From Prevotella sp. UBA6447 (lineage in GTDB: Bacteria > Bacteroidota > Bacteroidia > Bacteroidales > Bacteroidaceae), in NCBI GenBank assembly GCA_002437115.1, contig DJOD01000030.1, forward strand, positions 35,769 through 81,364: a stretch of DNA of 45,596 bases, read 5' to 3'. The position numbers and the translations under genes were made by a program. Shown here piece after piece: positions 15,744-25,097 of this stretch. How positions within the stretch are numbered: the first letter of the stretch is position 1; each line of letters starts with the position of its first letter. The notes under the pieces are model-generated. The model was not told the origin of the DNA and ran no database searches. It saw nothing but the letters and a program-made list of their open reading frames with translations.

Positions 15744-17558
15744 ATGAACATAGAACAAGAGATTAGCTCTGCGGCCTTGGCCGTCGTGAAAGAGCTTTAC
15801 GGAGCAGACGCCGAGCCGTCGACGGTCCAGTTGCAGAAGACCAAGCCCGGCTTTGAGGGCAACCTCACGCTCGTGGTCTTCCCGTTCCTGAAGCTGTCGC
15901 ACAAGAAGCCCCAGGACACCGCCGCCGAGATCGGCGAGGCACTCGTGGCTCGCTCGGAGACCGTGGCTGGCTACAACGCCGTGGGCGGCTTTCTCAACCT
16001 CGTCATCGCCCCTGAGGCGTGGACAGGGCTGCTCGACGCCATCGACGCCGATCCCGACTATGGCATGAGGAAAGCTGGCAAGGACGCGCCCCTCGTCATG
16101 GTCGAATACTCGTCGCCCAACACTAATAAACCCCTCCACCTCGGCCACGTGCGTAACAACCTGCTTGGTTGGAGCCTCGCCAAGATTCTGGAGGCTAACG
16201 GCAACAAGGTGGTCAAGACCAACATCGTCAACGACCGCGGCATACACATCATGAAGTCGATGCTCGCTTGGCTCAAGTGGGGCAACGGCTGCACGCCCGA
16301 GTCGACTGGCAAGAAGGGCGACCACCTCATCGGCGACTTCTATGTGCTCTTCGACAAGCACTACCGCGACGAGGTGGCGCAGCTCAAGGCCCAGTATGTG
16401 GCCGACGGCATGGATGAGGAGAAGGCTGAGGAGAAAGCCAAGCAGGAGGCTCCCCTTATCCAGGAGGCTCACCGCATGCTCGTCAAGTGGGAGCAGGGCG
16501 ACAAGGAGATACGCGACCTCTGGGCGAAGATGAACAACTGGGTCTACGCCGGTTTCGACGAGACCTACAAGGCCCTCGGCGTCAGCTTCGACAAGATTTA
16601 CTATGAGAGCAACACCTACCTTGAGGGCAAGCGCAAGGTGATGGAGGGCCTGGAGAAGGGCCTCTTCTACAAGCGTGAGGACGGCAGCGTGTGGGCGGAC
16701 CTCACCGCCGACGGCCTCGACGAGAAGCTCCTCATCCGCTCCGACGGGACCTCGGTCTACATGACCCAGGACATCGGCACCGCCGAGATGCGCTTCAACG
16801 ACTTCCCCATCGACAAGATGATCTATGTCGTGGGCAACGAGCAGAACTACCACTTCCAGGTGCTCTCGCTCCTGCTCGACAAGCTCGGCTTCAAGTGGGG
16901 CAAGGACCTTGTGCATTTCTCCTATGGCATGGTCAACCTGCCCAACGGAAAGATGAAGAGCCGCGAGGGAACGGTGGTCGACGCCGACGACCTCATCGCC
17001 CAGATGGTTCGCGAGGCGCGCCAGACCTCCGACGAGCTCGGCAAGTTCCACGACATGAGCGAGGAGGAGAAGCAGGAGGTGGCGCGCATCGTCGGGCTGG
17101 GCGCGCTCAAGTATTTCATCCTCAAGGTCGACGCGCGCAAGAACATGCTCTTCAACCCCGCCGAGTCGATCGACTTCAACGGCAACACGGGTCCCTTCAT
17201 CCAGTATACCTACGCGCGTATACAGAGCATCAAGCGCAAGGCGCAGGAGGCGGCGATCCACAAGCTCGCGGCAGACGATGCCTATGCGCCCAACGCCAAG
17301 GAGGTGGAGGTCATCCAGAAGCTCGACGCTTTCAAGGTGGCCGTCAGGGACGCGGGCGAGAACTACAACCCGGCCGGCATCGCCAACTATTGCTATGAGC
17401 TGACCAAACTCTTCAACCAGTTTTACCACGACTACAGCATCCTATCCGCCGACACTGATGCCGAGAAGGCCTTCCGCCTGAAGCTCGCCGCCAACGTGGG
17501 CAAGACGCTCCGCAACGGCATGGGACTGTTGGGCATCGAGGTGCCCGAGCGCATGTGA
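15744..17558 (+). CDS. argS: Arginyl-tRNA synthetase
   Basis: Class I aminoacyl-tRNA synthetase charging tRNA-Arg. The 604-residue protein has the N-terminal Add1 domain (to about residue 100), the HIGH-type motif HLGH at 132-135 (KPLHLGHVRN), and a KMSK-type motif KMKSRE at 403-408, followed by the DALR anticodon-binding helical domain with the typical C-terminal end (GLGILGIEVPERM-like). Many ArgRS proteins lack a canonical KMSK; this one retains a recognisable form. A promoter lies just upstream, and a small RNase H gene follows after 3 bp. Confidence 0.98.
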   Translation: MNIEQEISSAALAVVKELYGADAEPSTVQLQKTKPGFEGNLTLVVFPFLKLSHKKPQDTAAEIGEALVARSETVAGYNAVGGFLNLVIAPEAWTGLLDAIDADPDYGMRKAGKDAPLVMVEYSSPNTNKPLHLGHVRNNLLGWSLAKILEANGNKVVKTNIVNDRGIHIMKSMLAWLKWGNGCTPESTGKKGDHLIGDFYVLFDKHYRDEVAQLKAQYVADGMDEEKAEEKAKQEAPLIQEAHRMLVKWEQGDKEIRDLWAKMNNWVYAGFDETYKALGVSFDKIYYESNTYLEGKRKVMEGLEKGLFYKREDGSVWADLTADGLDEKLLIRSDGTSVYMTQDIGTAEMRFNDFPIDKMIYVVGNEQNYHFQVLSLLLDKLGFKWGKDLVHFSYGMVNLPNGKMKSREGTVVDADDLIAQMVREARQTSDELGKFHDMSEEEKQEVARIVGLGALKYFILKVDARKNMLFNPAESIDFNGNTGPFIQYTYARIQSIKRKAQEAAIHKLAADDAYAPNAKEVEVIQKLDAFKVAVRDAGENYNPAGIANYCYELTKLFNQFYHDYSILSADTDAEKAFRLKLAANVGKTLRNGMGLLGIEVPERM

Positions 17559-17561
17559 CCC

Positions 17562-18020
17562 ATGGGAAGCTCACAACCCACATGCTCCGCCGGGCCGTTG
17601 CAACTGCCTCCCGAGGTGACGCCCAACGCCTGGGCCGTCGACGCGGCCTGCTCGGGCAACCCGGGACCCATGGAATACCAGGGCATCGACCTGGCCACAG
17701 GGCAGCAGGTGTTCCACTACGGTCCCGTGCACGGCACCAACAACATAGGAGAGTTCCTGGCCATCGTGCATGCCCTGGCGCTCTTCGACAAGCAGGGCAT
17801 CACCGGCAAGACAATCTACTCCGACTCCTACAACGCTATCCTCTGGGTCAAGAAGCGGCAGTGTCGAACCAAGCTTGCGCGCAACGCCCAGACGGAGGAG
17901 CTCTATCGAGTCATCGCAAGGGCCGAGCAGTGGTTGCGCACACACTCCGTGCGCGCCAACATCCTGCAGTGGGACACCCGGCGGTGGGGAGACATACCGG
18001 CCGATTTCGGTCGGAAGTAG
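17562..18020 (+). CDS. RNase H-like nuclease
   Basis: A 152-residue protein with an intact RNase H catalytic set: D27 (AVDAACSGNPGP), E64 (NNIGEFLAIVHAL), D88 (IYSDSYNAI) and D148 (GDIPADFGRK). These fit metal-dependent cleavage of the RNA strand in RNA-DNA hybrids. It lacks the N-terminal viroplasmin-like hybrid-binding domain common in larger Bacteroidetes RNase HI proteins. It starts 3 bp after the argS stop and is presumably translated from the argS transcript. An overlapping frame starting at 17555 codes for a different, unconvincing product. It is probably an active RNase HI, but no housekeeping paralogue can be compared here. Confidence 0.85.
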   Translation: MGSSQPTCSAGPLQLPPEVTPNAWAVDAACSGNPGPMEYQGIDLATGQQVFHYGPVHGTNNIGEFLAIVHALALFDKQGITGKTIYSDSYNAILWVKKRQCRTKLARNAQTEELYRVIARAEQWLRTHSVRANILQWDTRRWGDIPADFGRK

Positions 18021-18118
18021 CTTTCCTGTTTTTTGCGCCAAAACATGCCCAAATCTTAAAAAATCTAAAAATACACATTGCTGAACGGTAAATCCTCCCT
18101 CGTTTCGAAGAAATGGTG

Positions 18119-18126
18119 TATTTTTG
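18119..18126 (+). promoter_or_regulatory. -7 box for the 1075-residue surface protein
   Basis: TATTTTTG matches TAnnTTTG, 56 nt before the start, leaving an AT-rich 5' leader. No clear -33 TTTG is seen. Confidence 0.6.
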
Positions 18127-18182
18127 TCATTAAATCGTGAACCAATTTGCATTCTTCTTAAATCAATAACATAAAAAATCGT

Positions 18183-21100
18183 ATGAGAAAAGTATTACTG
18201 CTCTCGCTTGCGACCGTGTTGGCAGCGCCAACATTCGCGCAAGATCAGATTGGCGATGACTGCACCAAGTACATCACCAACGCTGGTTTCGATGAGGACC
18301 TGACGTGGAACATCGACGGCTCCACGAAGCCCATCATCGACAAGTCTGTGAACCTTTCTGACCGTAGTCAGCGCTGGATGGCTGCCGACGGCACAGGTTA
18401 CGCCTGGGGCGGCATCAGCTCAAAGAAGCGTCCCGACGGCCTCGAGTGGGGCTGGAACGGCTTCTTCGGCCAGGTGAAAGGCTGGAAGGCCGAAAACGGA
18501 AATGGCAACAAGGTTGCCGAGTGGACCTATTTCGGAACGGCTCCTTATGGACTCGCCGAAAAGGCTATTCCAATCTCTGATGACGGCGATGGCTCGCTCG
18601 TAGCCCCTGCCACCAAGCCTAATGAGGCGCAGGGCGACGACAACAAGGGATTCCTCTACCTCCGCGCCGGTTGGGGCGGATGGGCTACCTACTCGCAGAC
18701 CGTGAAGGTGCCTGTCGGTAAGTATACCTTGTCTTACTGGGTTTACAACCTCAACTATGCCAACAGCTCGAGCAACACCAAGGCGAAGAACCTGACGAAG
18801 GTCATCTGCCGCCGCGATACGGTGTATGACACGGATGGCTTCAACGCCCAGGAGTGGACGAAGCATGAGCTCGACGTGACCGCTACCGACTCACTGACGC
18901 TCGTCTTCGGCTTCCAGTCTGACGGTGGCTCGGCAAAGAACCCCTATGTGGTCATCGACGATATCCGCCTCGTCAAGACGGACGACGTGACACGCCAGGA
19001 TGTCATCTCCAGCGACATCGACGTGCTCATCAGCGAGATGGATGAGTATGAGAACCAGCTGATTGAATACCAGGGTGTGACGGCCGAAATCGAGGATGCC
19101 AAGGTTGATGCCCTGACAGCCCAGGAGTCAGACGACATCGCGGTCCTGGAGGCTGGCTATGATGCCGCTGCTGCTGCTGTGGCGCGCTTCAAGGCTGTGG
19201 CCGAAAACATCAAGAAGGTGGAAGCGCTTACGAAGAAGGCTGGGACTTTGCATGAGCTGGCTTATCCGGGAACAGATGCACTCCAGACAGCTGTTGGAGC
19301 TGCTGAAGATGCCATCAGCAACGGCTCTTGCGCCGACATTGAGGCTCAGATTGCTGCCATGGACAAGGCCATCAAGACCTACCTCTCAAGCAAGGAGGCC
19401 ACAGAGGCTGATCCTGCCGACTTCACTTACTACACGCAGAATCCTTGGTTCATCAAGGACGGTCTGGAGCCTACGGTCAACGCCGACGGCACTTGCACCT
19501 ATCCCAACGCCACCAAGGAAGACGGCTCTGCCAACTACACCAACGGAAGCGGTAACGCCGACTTCACGTCGACAGGCTGGTACAAGGGTTCATTCACCTC
19601 TGGTGACCAGCGCCTCAACTTCGCGCAGGGACGCTCTTGCTGGAACGCTTGGGGAACCAGCTTCGCTGAGATCAGCATCAACCAGGACATCACAGGCCTG
19701 CCCAACGGTTACTATAAGGTGAGCGGCGACCTCATCACACAGGCCGAATGGGTTACAGACCAGCATGTCTATGCCAAGAGCCCGCTCGAGGAGGCTATCT
19801 CTGAGCCTCTGACAACTGGCAACTGGGATGGTACCAACAACAATGGCACATGGACCACACTGACTTCAGGCAAGGTGCTCGTCTCTGACGGCCGCCTCAC
19901 CATCGGCGCTGCCGGCACGGGTGCCAACGGCAACCAGAGTGGCTGGTTCTGCGCTACCAACTTCAAGCTCTACTTTGTCGGTGCCGCCACCGACGCTGAG
20001 ATTGCCGCTGCTATCGCCAAGAAGGCTGAGGATGCTGTGGCGCTTGCTGACACCATGCATTACGCTGCCGACAAGGCTGCTGTCAATGACAGCATCAACG
20101 CTTACAAGGCAAGCCAAGATATCGATGTGCTCAACGCTGGCATCAAGCTTGGAAAGGCTTCTGAGGCTAAGTACGCTGAGGTCATGGCCGAAGGCAAGAC
20201 CATTCCTACCGTGGCTGCTAAGATCAGCGACGAGTCTTCTTACGCTCCCGTGCATGGCATCGCTGCATACGCTTGGGAGAAGACCAACGGTTATCTCACT
20301 TCTGCCGAGGCCACTTACACGGCCGTTGACGGCAAGATCAGCGAGCTCAAGCGCTATGTGGAGACCTACTACAACGCTGCTCACAATGTGGACTCTGTTT
20401 CCAACAGCCTGACTTCTGCTTCTGCCAAGGAGGCTCTCAAGAACACGCTCAATGAGCAGGTGGCTGTCTTGAAGGCTGGCGACTCTATCCAGAGCGCTGC
20501 CACTGTCACTGCTCTCGTAGCTCAGCTCAACAGCGCCATCAGCGTGGCTGAGGCCCAGGAGGCTTACGAGAAGAATCCTAACGCTACCGACTACACAGGC
20601 AACATCCAGAACCCGGACGCTGCAGCCGAGACTGGCTGGAACATCACCAAGGGCAATGGCGACAAGGCCAGCACAAGCGGCCAGTATTACCTCAACACAC
20701 AGACGAGCCACCGCTACTTCGACTCTTACAACTGGCAGGCTGGCGCGCTCAACTTCTATGCTGACCAGAAGGTAACAGGTCTGCCTAACGGTAAGTACAA
20801 GGTGACCGTTTACACCCGTACGTCGGGCACAGGCTCTTATGTCTTCTCCGCCAACGGCGAGGAGGCTGCCGACACCACATGGCAGGAGATTCCTACCCAT
20901 ACCTTCAACTGGACTAAGAATGACTTCGGCATTGGCGGTGACACCGCTGCCGACGGCTCTGACTCGATTGTTGTTGCTGCCGACAAGTTCGGTCCACTGT
21001 GGGAAGAGGCTATGAAGGCCTACAAGAATGATCCCACGAACGACGCGCTTGCTGCCATCACATCTGCCAACAACGGCCAAGGCTTTGGCTGGCAGGTGCA

Positions 21101-21410
21101 GAGCTGGACGGCTGAGGTCGTCAACCACGAGCTCACCATCGGTATGACTTCCGACTCTACTCGCACAGGCAAGGCTGGCTTCACCGGCACTTGGTTCTCA
21201 GTGGTCGACTGGGGCTTGACGCTCCTGGAGGCCGGCGACAACAACGGCTGGAACGGTCCTGTCACTGGTGTGACCGAGATCAACACCAACAAGGTTGTGA
21301 AGACCGATGCCATCTACAGCATCAACGGCCAGCGTGTCGCTTCGATGGCTAAGCCTGGTCTCTACATCGTTGTCGAGAACGGAAAGGCTAAGAAGGTCTT
21401 GAAGAAGTGA
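18183..21410 (+). CDS. Large modular secreted protein with T9SS-type C-terminal tail
   Basis: A 1075-residue exported protein of unknown function. Signal peptide at 1-20 (MRKVLLLSLATVLAAPTFAQ). Three beta-rich modules, about 28-264, 413-605 and 800-1030, have the look of carbohydrate-binding jelly rolls (LPNGYYKVSGDL, LPNGKYKVTVYTR, VVIDDIRLVK). They are joined by two Ala/Glu/Lys-rich helical segments (about 265-412 and 606-800) resembling FIVAR-type stalks. The end, YSINGQRVASMAKPGLYIVV then a Lys-rich tail, resembles Bacteroidetes Por/T9SS sorting domains. No catalytic motif seen; likely an adhesin or glycan-binding surface protein. Codon use shifts toward GCT, TCT and CTC relative to neighbours, which suggests high expression. 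It has its own promoter and terminator. Confidence 0.75.
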   Translation: MRKVLLLSLATVLAAPTFAQDQIGDDCTKYITNAGFDEDLTWNIDGSTKPIIDKSVNLSDRSQRWMAADGTGYAWGGISSKKRPDGLEWGWNGFFGQVKGWKAENGNGNKVAEWTYFGTAPYGLAEKAIPISDDGDGSLVAPATKPNEAQGDDNKGFLYLRAGWGGWATYSQTVKVPVGKYTLSYWVYNLNYANSSSNTKAKNLTKVICRRDTVYDTDGFNAQEWTKHELDVTATDSLTLVFGFQSDGGSAKNPYVVIDDIRLVKTDDVTRQDVISSDIDVLISEMDEYENQLIEYQGVTAEIEDAKVDALTAQESDDIAVLEAGYDAAAAAVARFKAVAENIKKVEALTKKAGTLHELAYPGTDALQTAVGAAEDAISNGSCADIEAQIAAMDKAIKTYLSSKEATEADPADFTYYTQNPWFIKDGLEPTVNADGTCTYPNATKEDGSANYTNGSGNADFTSTGWYKGSFTSGDQRLNFAQGRSCWNAWGTSFAEISINQDITGLPNGYYKVSGDLITQAEWVTDQHVYAKSPLEEAISEPLTTGNWDGTNNNGTWTTLTSGKVLVSDGRLTIGAAGTGANGNQSGWFCATNFKLYFVGAATDAEIAAAIAKKAEDAVALADTMHYAADKAAVNDSINAYKASQDIDVLNAGIKLGKASEAKYAEVMAEGKTIPTVAAKISDESSYAPVHGIAAYAWEKTNGYLTSAEATYTAVDGKISELKRYVETYYNAAHNVDSVSNSLTSASAKEALKNTLNEQVAVLKAGDSIQSAATVTALVAQLNSAISVAEAQEAYEKNPNATDYTGNIQNPDAAAETGWNITKGNGDKASTSGQYYLNTQTSHRYFDSYNWQAGALNFYADQKVTGLPNGKYKVTVYTRTSGTGSYVFSANGEEAADTTWQEIPTHTFNWTKNDFGIGGDTAADGSDSIVVAADKFGPLWEEAMKAYKNDPTNDALAAITSANNGQGFGWQVQSWTAEVVNHELTIGMTSDSTRTGKAGFTGTWFSVVDWGLTLLEAGDNNGWNGPVTGVTEINTNKVVKTDAIYSINGQRVASMAKPGLYIVVENGKAKKVLKK

Positions 21411-21440
21411 TCATCAGCGATAAGCTGAAACAATAAGGAG

Positions 21441-21480
21441 AGGCTCCCCAGGCGGCATATGCGGCTTGGGGAGCCTTTTT
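21441..21480 (+). terminator. Intrinsic terminator after the surface protein gene
   Basis: AGGCTCCCCA (21441-21450) pairs perfectly with TGGGGAGCCT (21467-21476), followed by TTTTT. A strong rho-independent terminator 30 bp after the stop. Confidence 0.9.
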
Positions 21481-21502
21481 GGTTTGCTTAATACGTCTTT
21501 TT

Positions 21503-21583
21503 CCTAATAGGCTTAATCGGCCCAATATGCTTGATATACCTATTATGCCCGATATGCTTATTATGCTCAGTAGGTCTAATGAC
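21503..21583. repeat. 9-bp tandem repeat array, nine units
   Basis: Nine consecutive 9-mers of the form CYTAATATG/CCTAATAGG (for example CCTAATAGG, CCCAATATG, CCTATTATG, CCCGATATG, CTTATTATG) run without spacer between the terminator and the ribD promoter. The same family of units recurs at 43241-43340. Confidence 0.75.
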
Positions 21584-21642
21584 CAATTAGCGGCCGTCTA
21601 TTCTTTTCTTGCTTTTCCTCCTTTCTTCTCCCATTTATTCAC

Positions 21643-21650
21643 TACCTTTG
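21643..21650 (+). promoter_or_regulatory. -7 box for ribD
   Basis: TACCTTTG matches TAnnTTTG and lies 23 nt before the start at 21674. A CTTTC about 18 nt upstream may serve as a weak -33. Confidence 0.65.
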
Positions 21651-21673
21651 TCGCGACAAAATCAGGAACAGCT

Positions 21674-22666
21674 ATGACCCAACAACAACTTGACGAGCGC
21701 TACATGCGCCGTTGTCTGCAAATCGCGGAGGGCGGATTGCTGACCGCGAAGCCCAACCCTTCGGTCGGCGCGGTCATCGTGTCGGCCGATGGGCGTATTA
21801 TCGGTGAAGGCTTCACCTCTGTTTATGGAGGCCCCCACGCCGAGGTCAATGCCTTCGCGTCGGTGCGTGCCGAGGATGAGGCCTTACTTCACCAAGCCAC
21901 CATCTACGTCTCGCTGGAGCCTTGTTCTCACTGGGGGCATACGCCTCCTTGCTGCGATCTCATCATCCGAAAGGGCGTGAAGCGTTGCGTCTGTGGCTGC
22001 GCCGACCCTTTTGCCAAGGTGCAGGGGCGTGGCATAGCGCGCATGAGAGAGGCGGGCATTGAGGTCAAGGTGGGCGTGCTGCGCGAAGAGTGCATGGCGG
22101 CAAACCGCGCCTTCATGACCATGAACGAGCACCATCGGCCTTTCATTTTGCTCAAGTGGGCGCAGACAGCCAACGGTATGGTGGGTTACCGGCCTTTCGA
22201 GGGCGAGCCGGCCAGGGAACCGTTGTGCCTTTCCTCTCCCTTCACGCAGATGCTGGTGCATCGCCTCCGTGCCCGCTATGATGCCATTCTCATAGGCCGT
22301 GGCACATTGGAAACCGACCACCCGCAGCTCAATGTGCGCGAATGGCGCGGAACTTCGCCTGTGCGTCTGGTGCTAACAAGCCATCCAGAGTGGGTGCCAG
22401 AGGGCTTCAAGGCTTTTGCAGACATCCCATCAGCCTTGGCTTTCCTGGTCGACAGCCAGCGCCAGAGCCTCATTGTGGAGGGAGGTCCGACAACGCTCCG
22501 GGCTTTCATCCGGACTGGGCTCTGGGACGAGATACGGGTAGAGACGGCTCCGTTCACCATAGCCGATGGCGTGTCGGCTCCTTCCTTGCCTTCCTCTGCC
22601 ACGCTTCGCGAAACCGCTTTTTACGATGGTCGTTGCATCCGAACCTTTGGGAGAAGCGATGGTTGA
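21674..22666 (+). CDS. ribD: Bifunctional riboflavin biosynthesis deaminase/reductase
   Basis: Performs the deaminase and reductase steps that turn the GTP-derived pyrimidine into ribitylamino-uracil phosphate. With the start at MTQQQLDERY it is 330 residues; the frame is open back to 21479, but that stretch crosses the repeat array and the promoter. The N-terminal deaminase has the zinc site H55-x-E57 (GGPHAEVNAF) and C84, C93 (EPCSHWGHTPPC). The C-terminal reductase (about 140-330) has the NADPH-domain features LLKWAQTANG and IVEGGPTTL. Other rib genes are not in this window. Confidence 0.95.
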   Translation: MTQQQLDERYMRRCLQIAEGGLLTAKPNPSVGAVIVSADGRIIGEGFTSVYGGPHAEVNAFASVRAEDEALLHQATIYVSLEPCSHWGHTPPCCDLIIRKGVKRCVCGCADPFAKVQGRGIARMREAGIEVKVGVLREECMAANRAFMTMNEHHRPFILLKWAQTANGMVGYRPFEGEPAREPLCLSSPFTQMLVHRLRARYDAILIGRGTLETDHPQLNVREWRGTSPVRLVLTSHPEWVPEGFKAFADIPSALAFLVDSQRQSLIVEGGPTTLRAFIRTGLWDEIRVETAPFTIADGVSAPSLPSSATLRETAFYDGRCIRTFGRSDG

Positions 22667-22811
22667 AGCTGCTTTGCCATGTTGTTGCGCTCCTGGCGGC
22701 AGGTTATCTCAACGCTCGCGAATGGCCGCCCCGTTTGTCCCCAATGGTGAAAAATGCTTAATTGGAAACTGAATACGCGTGTATAAGCCGAATATCTTTT
22801 GTGTTTTTCCG

Positions 22812-22819
22812 TACCTTTG
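22812..22819 (+). promoter_or_regulatory. -7 box for dsbD
   Basis: TACCTTTG matches TAnnTTTG, 30 nt before the start at 22850. No convincing -33 element. Confidence 0.65.
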
Positions 22820-22849
22820 CATACCAATTTGAATAATTCGTACGACGAA

Positions 22850-24910
22850 ATGAAGAAATTTATCACGTTTGCCTTGCTGGCTCTCGTCACTTTGCTGGCA
22901 CAGGCGCAAATGGTAAACCCTGTGAAATTCAGTGCCCACCTCAAGACCAACGGATCGGCGGAAGCTGAGATCGTGTTCTCGGGAAAGATAGAAAAAGGTT
23001 GGCACGTCTATTCCACTACCCTGGGCGACAATGGCCCCACATCGGCCACGTTCAATGTCAACAAGCTCGACGGTGTTGAGCTCGTTGGAAAGCTCATGCC
23101 ACGAGGACATGAGGTGAGCAAATACGACAAGCTCTTTGAGATGAACTTGCGCTACTTTGAGGGCAGCGCGCAGTTTGTGCAGAAAGTGCGTTTCACCAAG
23201 CCCAACTACACCATAGATGCCTATTTGGAGTATGGAGCGTGCAATGAGCAGAACTGTATGCCTCCCTCTGAGGCGGCCTTCAAGAGTTCGGGCAAGAGCC
23301 CGGCTGTGGCAGCCACCGCTGGCAAGAATAGTGACAACAAGGCTCTTGCACCCAATGCTGAGGCTCTCGCGGCCTTGCCTTCAGCCGATTCGGTCCTTTC
23401 ACCATCATCTTCCGACTCACTTGCCACGACCGCGCAAGCCGTGGACACGACTGGTTTGGACGAGACGCAGCTGTGTAAGCCCGTGGTGAAACAACTGCAA
23501 CAGATGACAGGCGGTAGCGACATTGCCAACATGTCGTTGTGGTATATCTTCCTCATGGGTCTTGTGGGCGGTCTCTTGGCCTTGGTCATGCCCTGCATCT
23601 GGCCCATCATCCCCATGACGGTCAGCTTCTTCCTCAAGCGGGCCAAGGACGACAAGCGGCGCGGTCAGCGCGACGCCTTGCTCTATGGCGTGTCGATCAT
23701 CGTCATCTTCTTGCTCTTGGGCATCGGCGTGACGGCTGTTTTCGGCCCCAGCACGCTCAACGCGCTGTCCACCAACGCTGTGTTCAACGTGTTCCTCTTC
23801 CTGCTCCTTGTGGTCTTTGCCATGAGCTTCTTCGGTTGGTTTGAGATCAAGTTGCCCGACAGCTGGGCCAACAAGGTCGACACGAAAGCTTCCAACACCA
23901 GTGGCTTTGTCTCCATCTTCCTCATGGCGTTCACCCTTGTGCTGGTTTCCTTCTCCTGTACGGCACCCATCATCGGCTTGCTCCTTGTGCAGACAGTCAC
24001 TTCGGGCGATTGGGTGGCACCGGCTGTGGGCATGTTTGGCTTCGCCTTGGCGTTGGCTGTACCGTTCTCGCTCTTTGCCATGTTCCCCTCGCTGATGAAG
24101 AAAAGTCCGAGGAGCGGCGCGTGGATGGACCAAATCAAGGTGGTGCTGGGCTTCGTGGAGCTGGCTTTCTCGCTGAAGTTCCTGAGCGTGGCCGACCTGG
24201 CTTACGGTTGGCACATCCTCGACCGTGAGACATTCCTTGCCCTGTGGATTGTCATCTTCCTTGCCTTGGGTTGTTACCTCGTGGGTTGGCTCAAGTTCCA
24301 GCAAGACACGATTGGCGGCGACATGAGCAAGCCCATGCCTGTCCCGGCCATCATGTTAGGGCTCTGCTCGCTGGCCTTTGCTGTCTATATGGTTCCTGGC
24401 TTGTGGGGGGCGCCTTGCAAGGCCGTGTCGGCTTTCGCGCCGCCCATCAGCACCCAGGATTTCAATCTCAACACGAAGGTGGTCGAAGCCAAATACACCA
24501 ACTATGAGGAAGGCATGGCAGCCGCCAAGGCCCAAGGCAAGCCCGTGCTGCTCGACTTTACGGGCTTTGGCTGCGTGAACTGCCGCAAGATGGAGGCATC
24601 CGTCTGGACAGATCCGCAGGTGGCCAGCAAACTTGAGAACGACTACGTGCTTATCTCGCTTTTTGTGGACGACAAGACGCCGTTGCCCAAGCCCATCGAG
24701 ATCACTGACGATAGCGGCCAGAAACGCACCCTGCGCACCGTAGGCGCCAAGTGGAGCTGGCTGCAGAGCCATAAGTTCGGCTCCAACACACAGCCGTTCT
24801 ACGTGGCTCTCGACAACCAGGGCAATCCACTCACGGGAGCCTACTCGTTCAAGGAGGACATCCCGGCCTATGTTGATTTCCTCAACAAGGGCCTGGAACA
24901 TTACAAGTGA
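22850..24910 (+). CDS. dsbD: Thiol:disulfide interchange protein DsbD
   Basis: Inner-membrane electron shuttle carrying reducing power from cytosolic thioredoxin to the periplasm. The 686-residue protein has all three expected parts with their cysteine pairs: an N-terminal exported domain after the signal peptide, with C131/C136 (GACNEQNCMPP); a CcdA/DsbD membrane domain of about eight segments with C249 (MPCIWPIIP) and C370 (SFSCTAPIIG); and a C-terminal thioredoxin-like domain with C575/C578 (FGCVNCRKM). A Ser/Ala-rich linker (145-205) joins the first two. The start at MKKFITF is chosen because it opens a signal peptide and follows the promoter. It is transcribed alone. Confidence 0.95.
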   Translation: MKKFITFALLALVTLLAQAQMVNPVKFSAHLKTNGSAEAEIVFSGKIEKGWHVYSTTLGDNGPTSATFNVNKLDGVELVGKLMPRGHEVSKYDKLFEMNLRYFEGSAQFVQKVRFTKPNYTIDAYLEYGACNEQNCMPPSEAAFKSSGKSPAVAATAGKNSDNKALAPNAEALAALPSADSVLSPSSSDSLATTAQAVDTTGLDETQLCKPVVKQLQQMTGGSDIANMSLWYIFLMGLVGGLLALVMPCIWPIIPMTVSFFLKRAKDDKRRGQRDALLYGVSIIVIFLLLGIGVTAVFGPSTLNALSTNAVFNVFLFLLLVVFAMSFFGWFEIKLPDSWANKVDTKASNTSGFVSIFLMAFTLVLVSFSCTAPIIGLLLVQTVTSGDWVAPAVGMFGFALALAVPFSLFAMFPSLMKKSPRSGAWMDQIKVVLGFVELAFSLKFLSVADLAYGWHILDRETFLALWIVIFLALGCYLVGWLKFQQDTIGGDMSKPMPVPAIMLGLCSLAFAVYMVPGLWGAPCKAVSAFAPPISTQDFNLNTKVVEAKYTNYEEGMAAAKAQGKPVLLDFTGFGCVNCRKMEASVWTDPQVASKLENDYVLISLFVDDKTPLPKPIEITDDSGQKRTLRTVGAKWSWLQSHKFGSNTQPFYVALDNQGNPLTGAYSFKEDIPAYVDFLNKGLEHYK

Positions 24911-24973
24911 CGTCCCTTTCACATGGCGAGTGGGCGGTGAGCATCGCCGTTAGCCCCTTGTCCCATCGATAAC

Positions 24974-25030
24974 AACAAGCCAAACGGCCTTCCCCATCCT
25001 GTCGGGATCGGGAAGGCCGTTTGGCTTGTT
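24974..25030. terminator. Bidirectional terminator between dsbD and the MFS gene
   Basis: A perfect 21-bp inverted repeat (24974-24994 with 25010-25030) encloses a 15-nt loop that can add four more pairs (ATCC/GGAT). It sits between two converging genes, with T-rich sequence on both sides, so it can serve both. Confidence 0.88.
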
Positions 25031-25097
25031 TGTGTTTGGTTAGCAGGCTTGCCGTTGATGCCAGGGCGAGCTGTGAGTGCGTTTTAAGGTTTTCTCG

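Noticed and set aside
15681..17429. Long open frame antisense to argS (582 codons)
   Set aside because: It is the complement of a GC-rich, well-recognised gene; its product is Val/Leu/His-rich with no domain. Similar antisense frames opposite the DXS-like, GH84 and trpE genes are rejected for the same reason.
21479..21673. 65-codon N-terminal extension of ribD
   Set aside because: It reads through the 9-bp array and the ribD promoter; its sequence is repetitive and not like RibD.
21411..21673. tRNA or structured RNA in intergenic regions
   Set aside because: Apart from terminators and 9-bp arrays, no cloverleaf or known riboswitch pattern was found here or in the other gaps.
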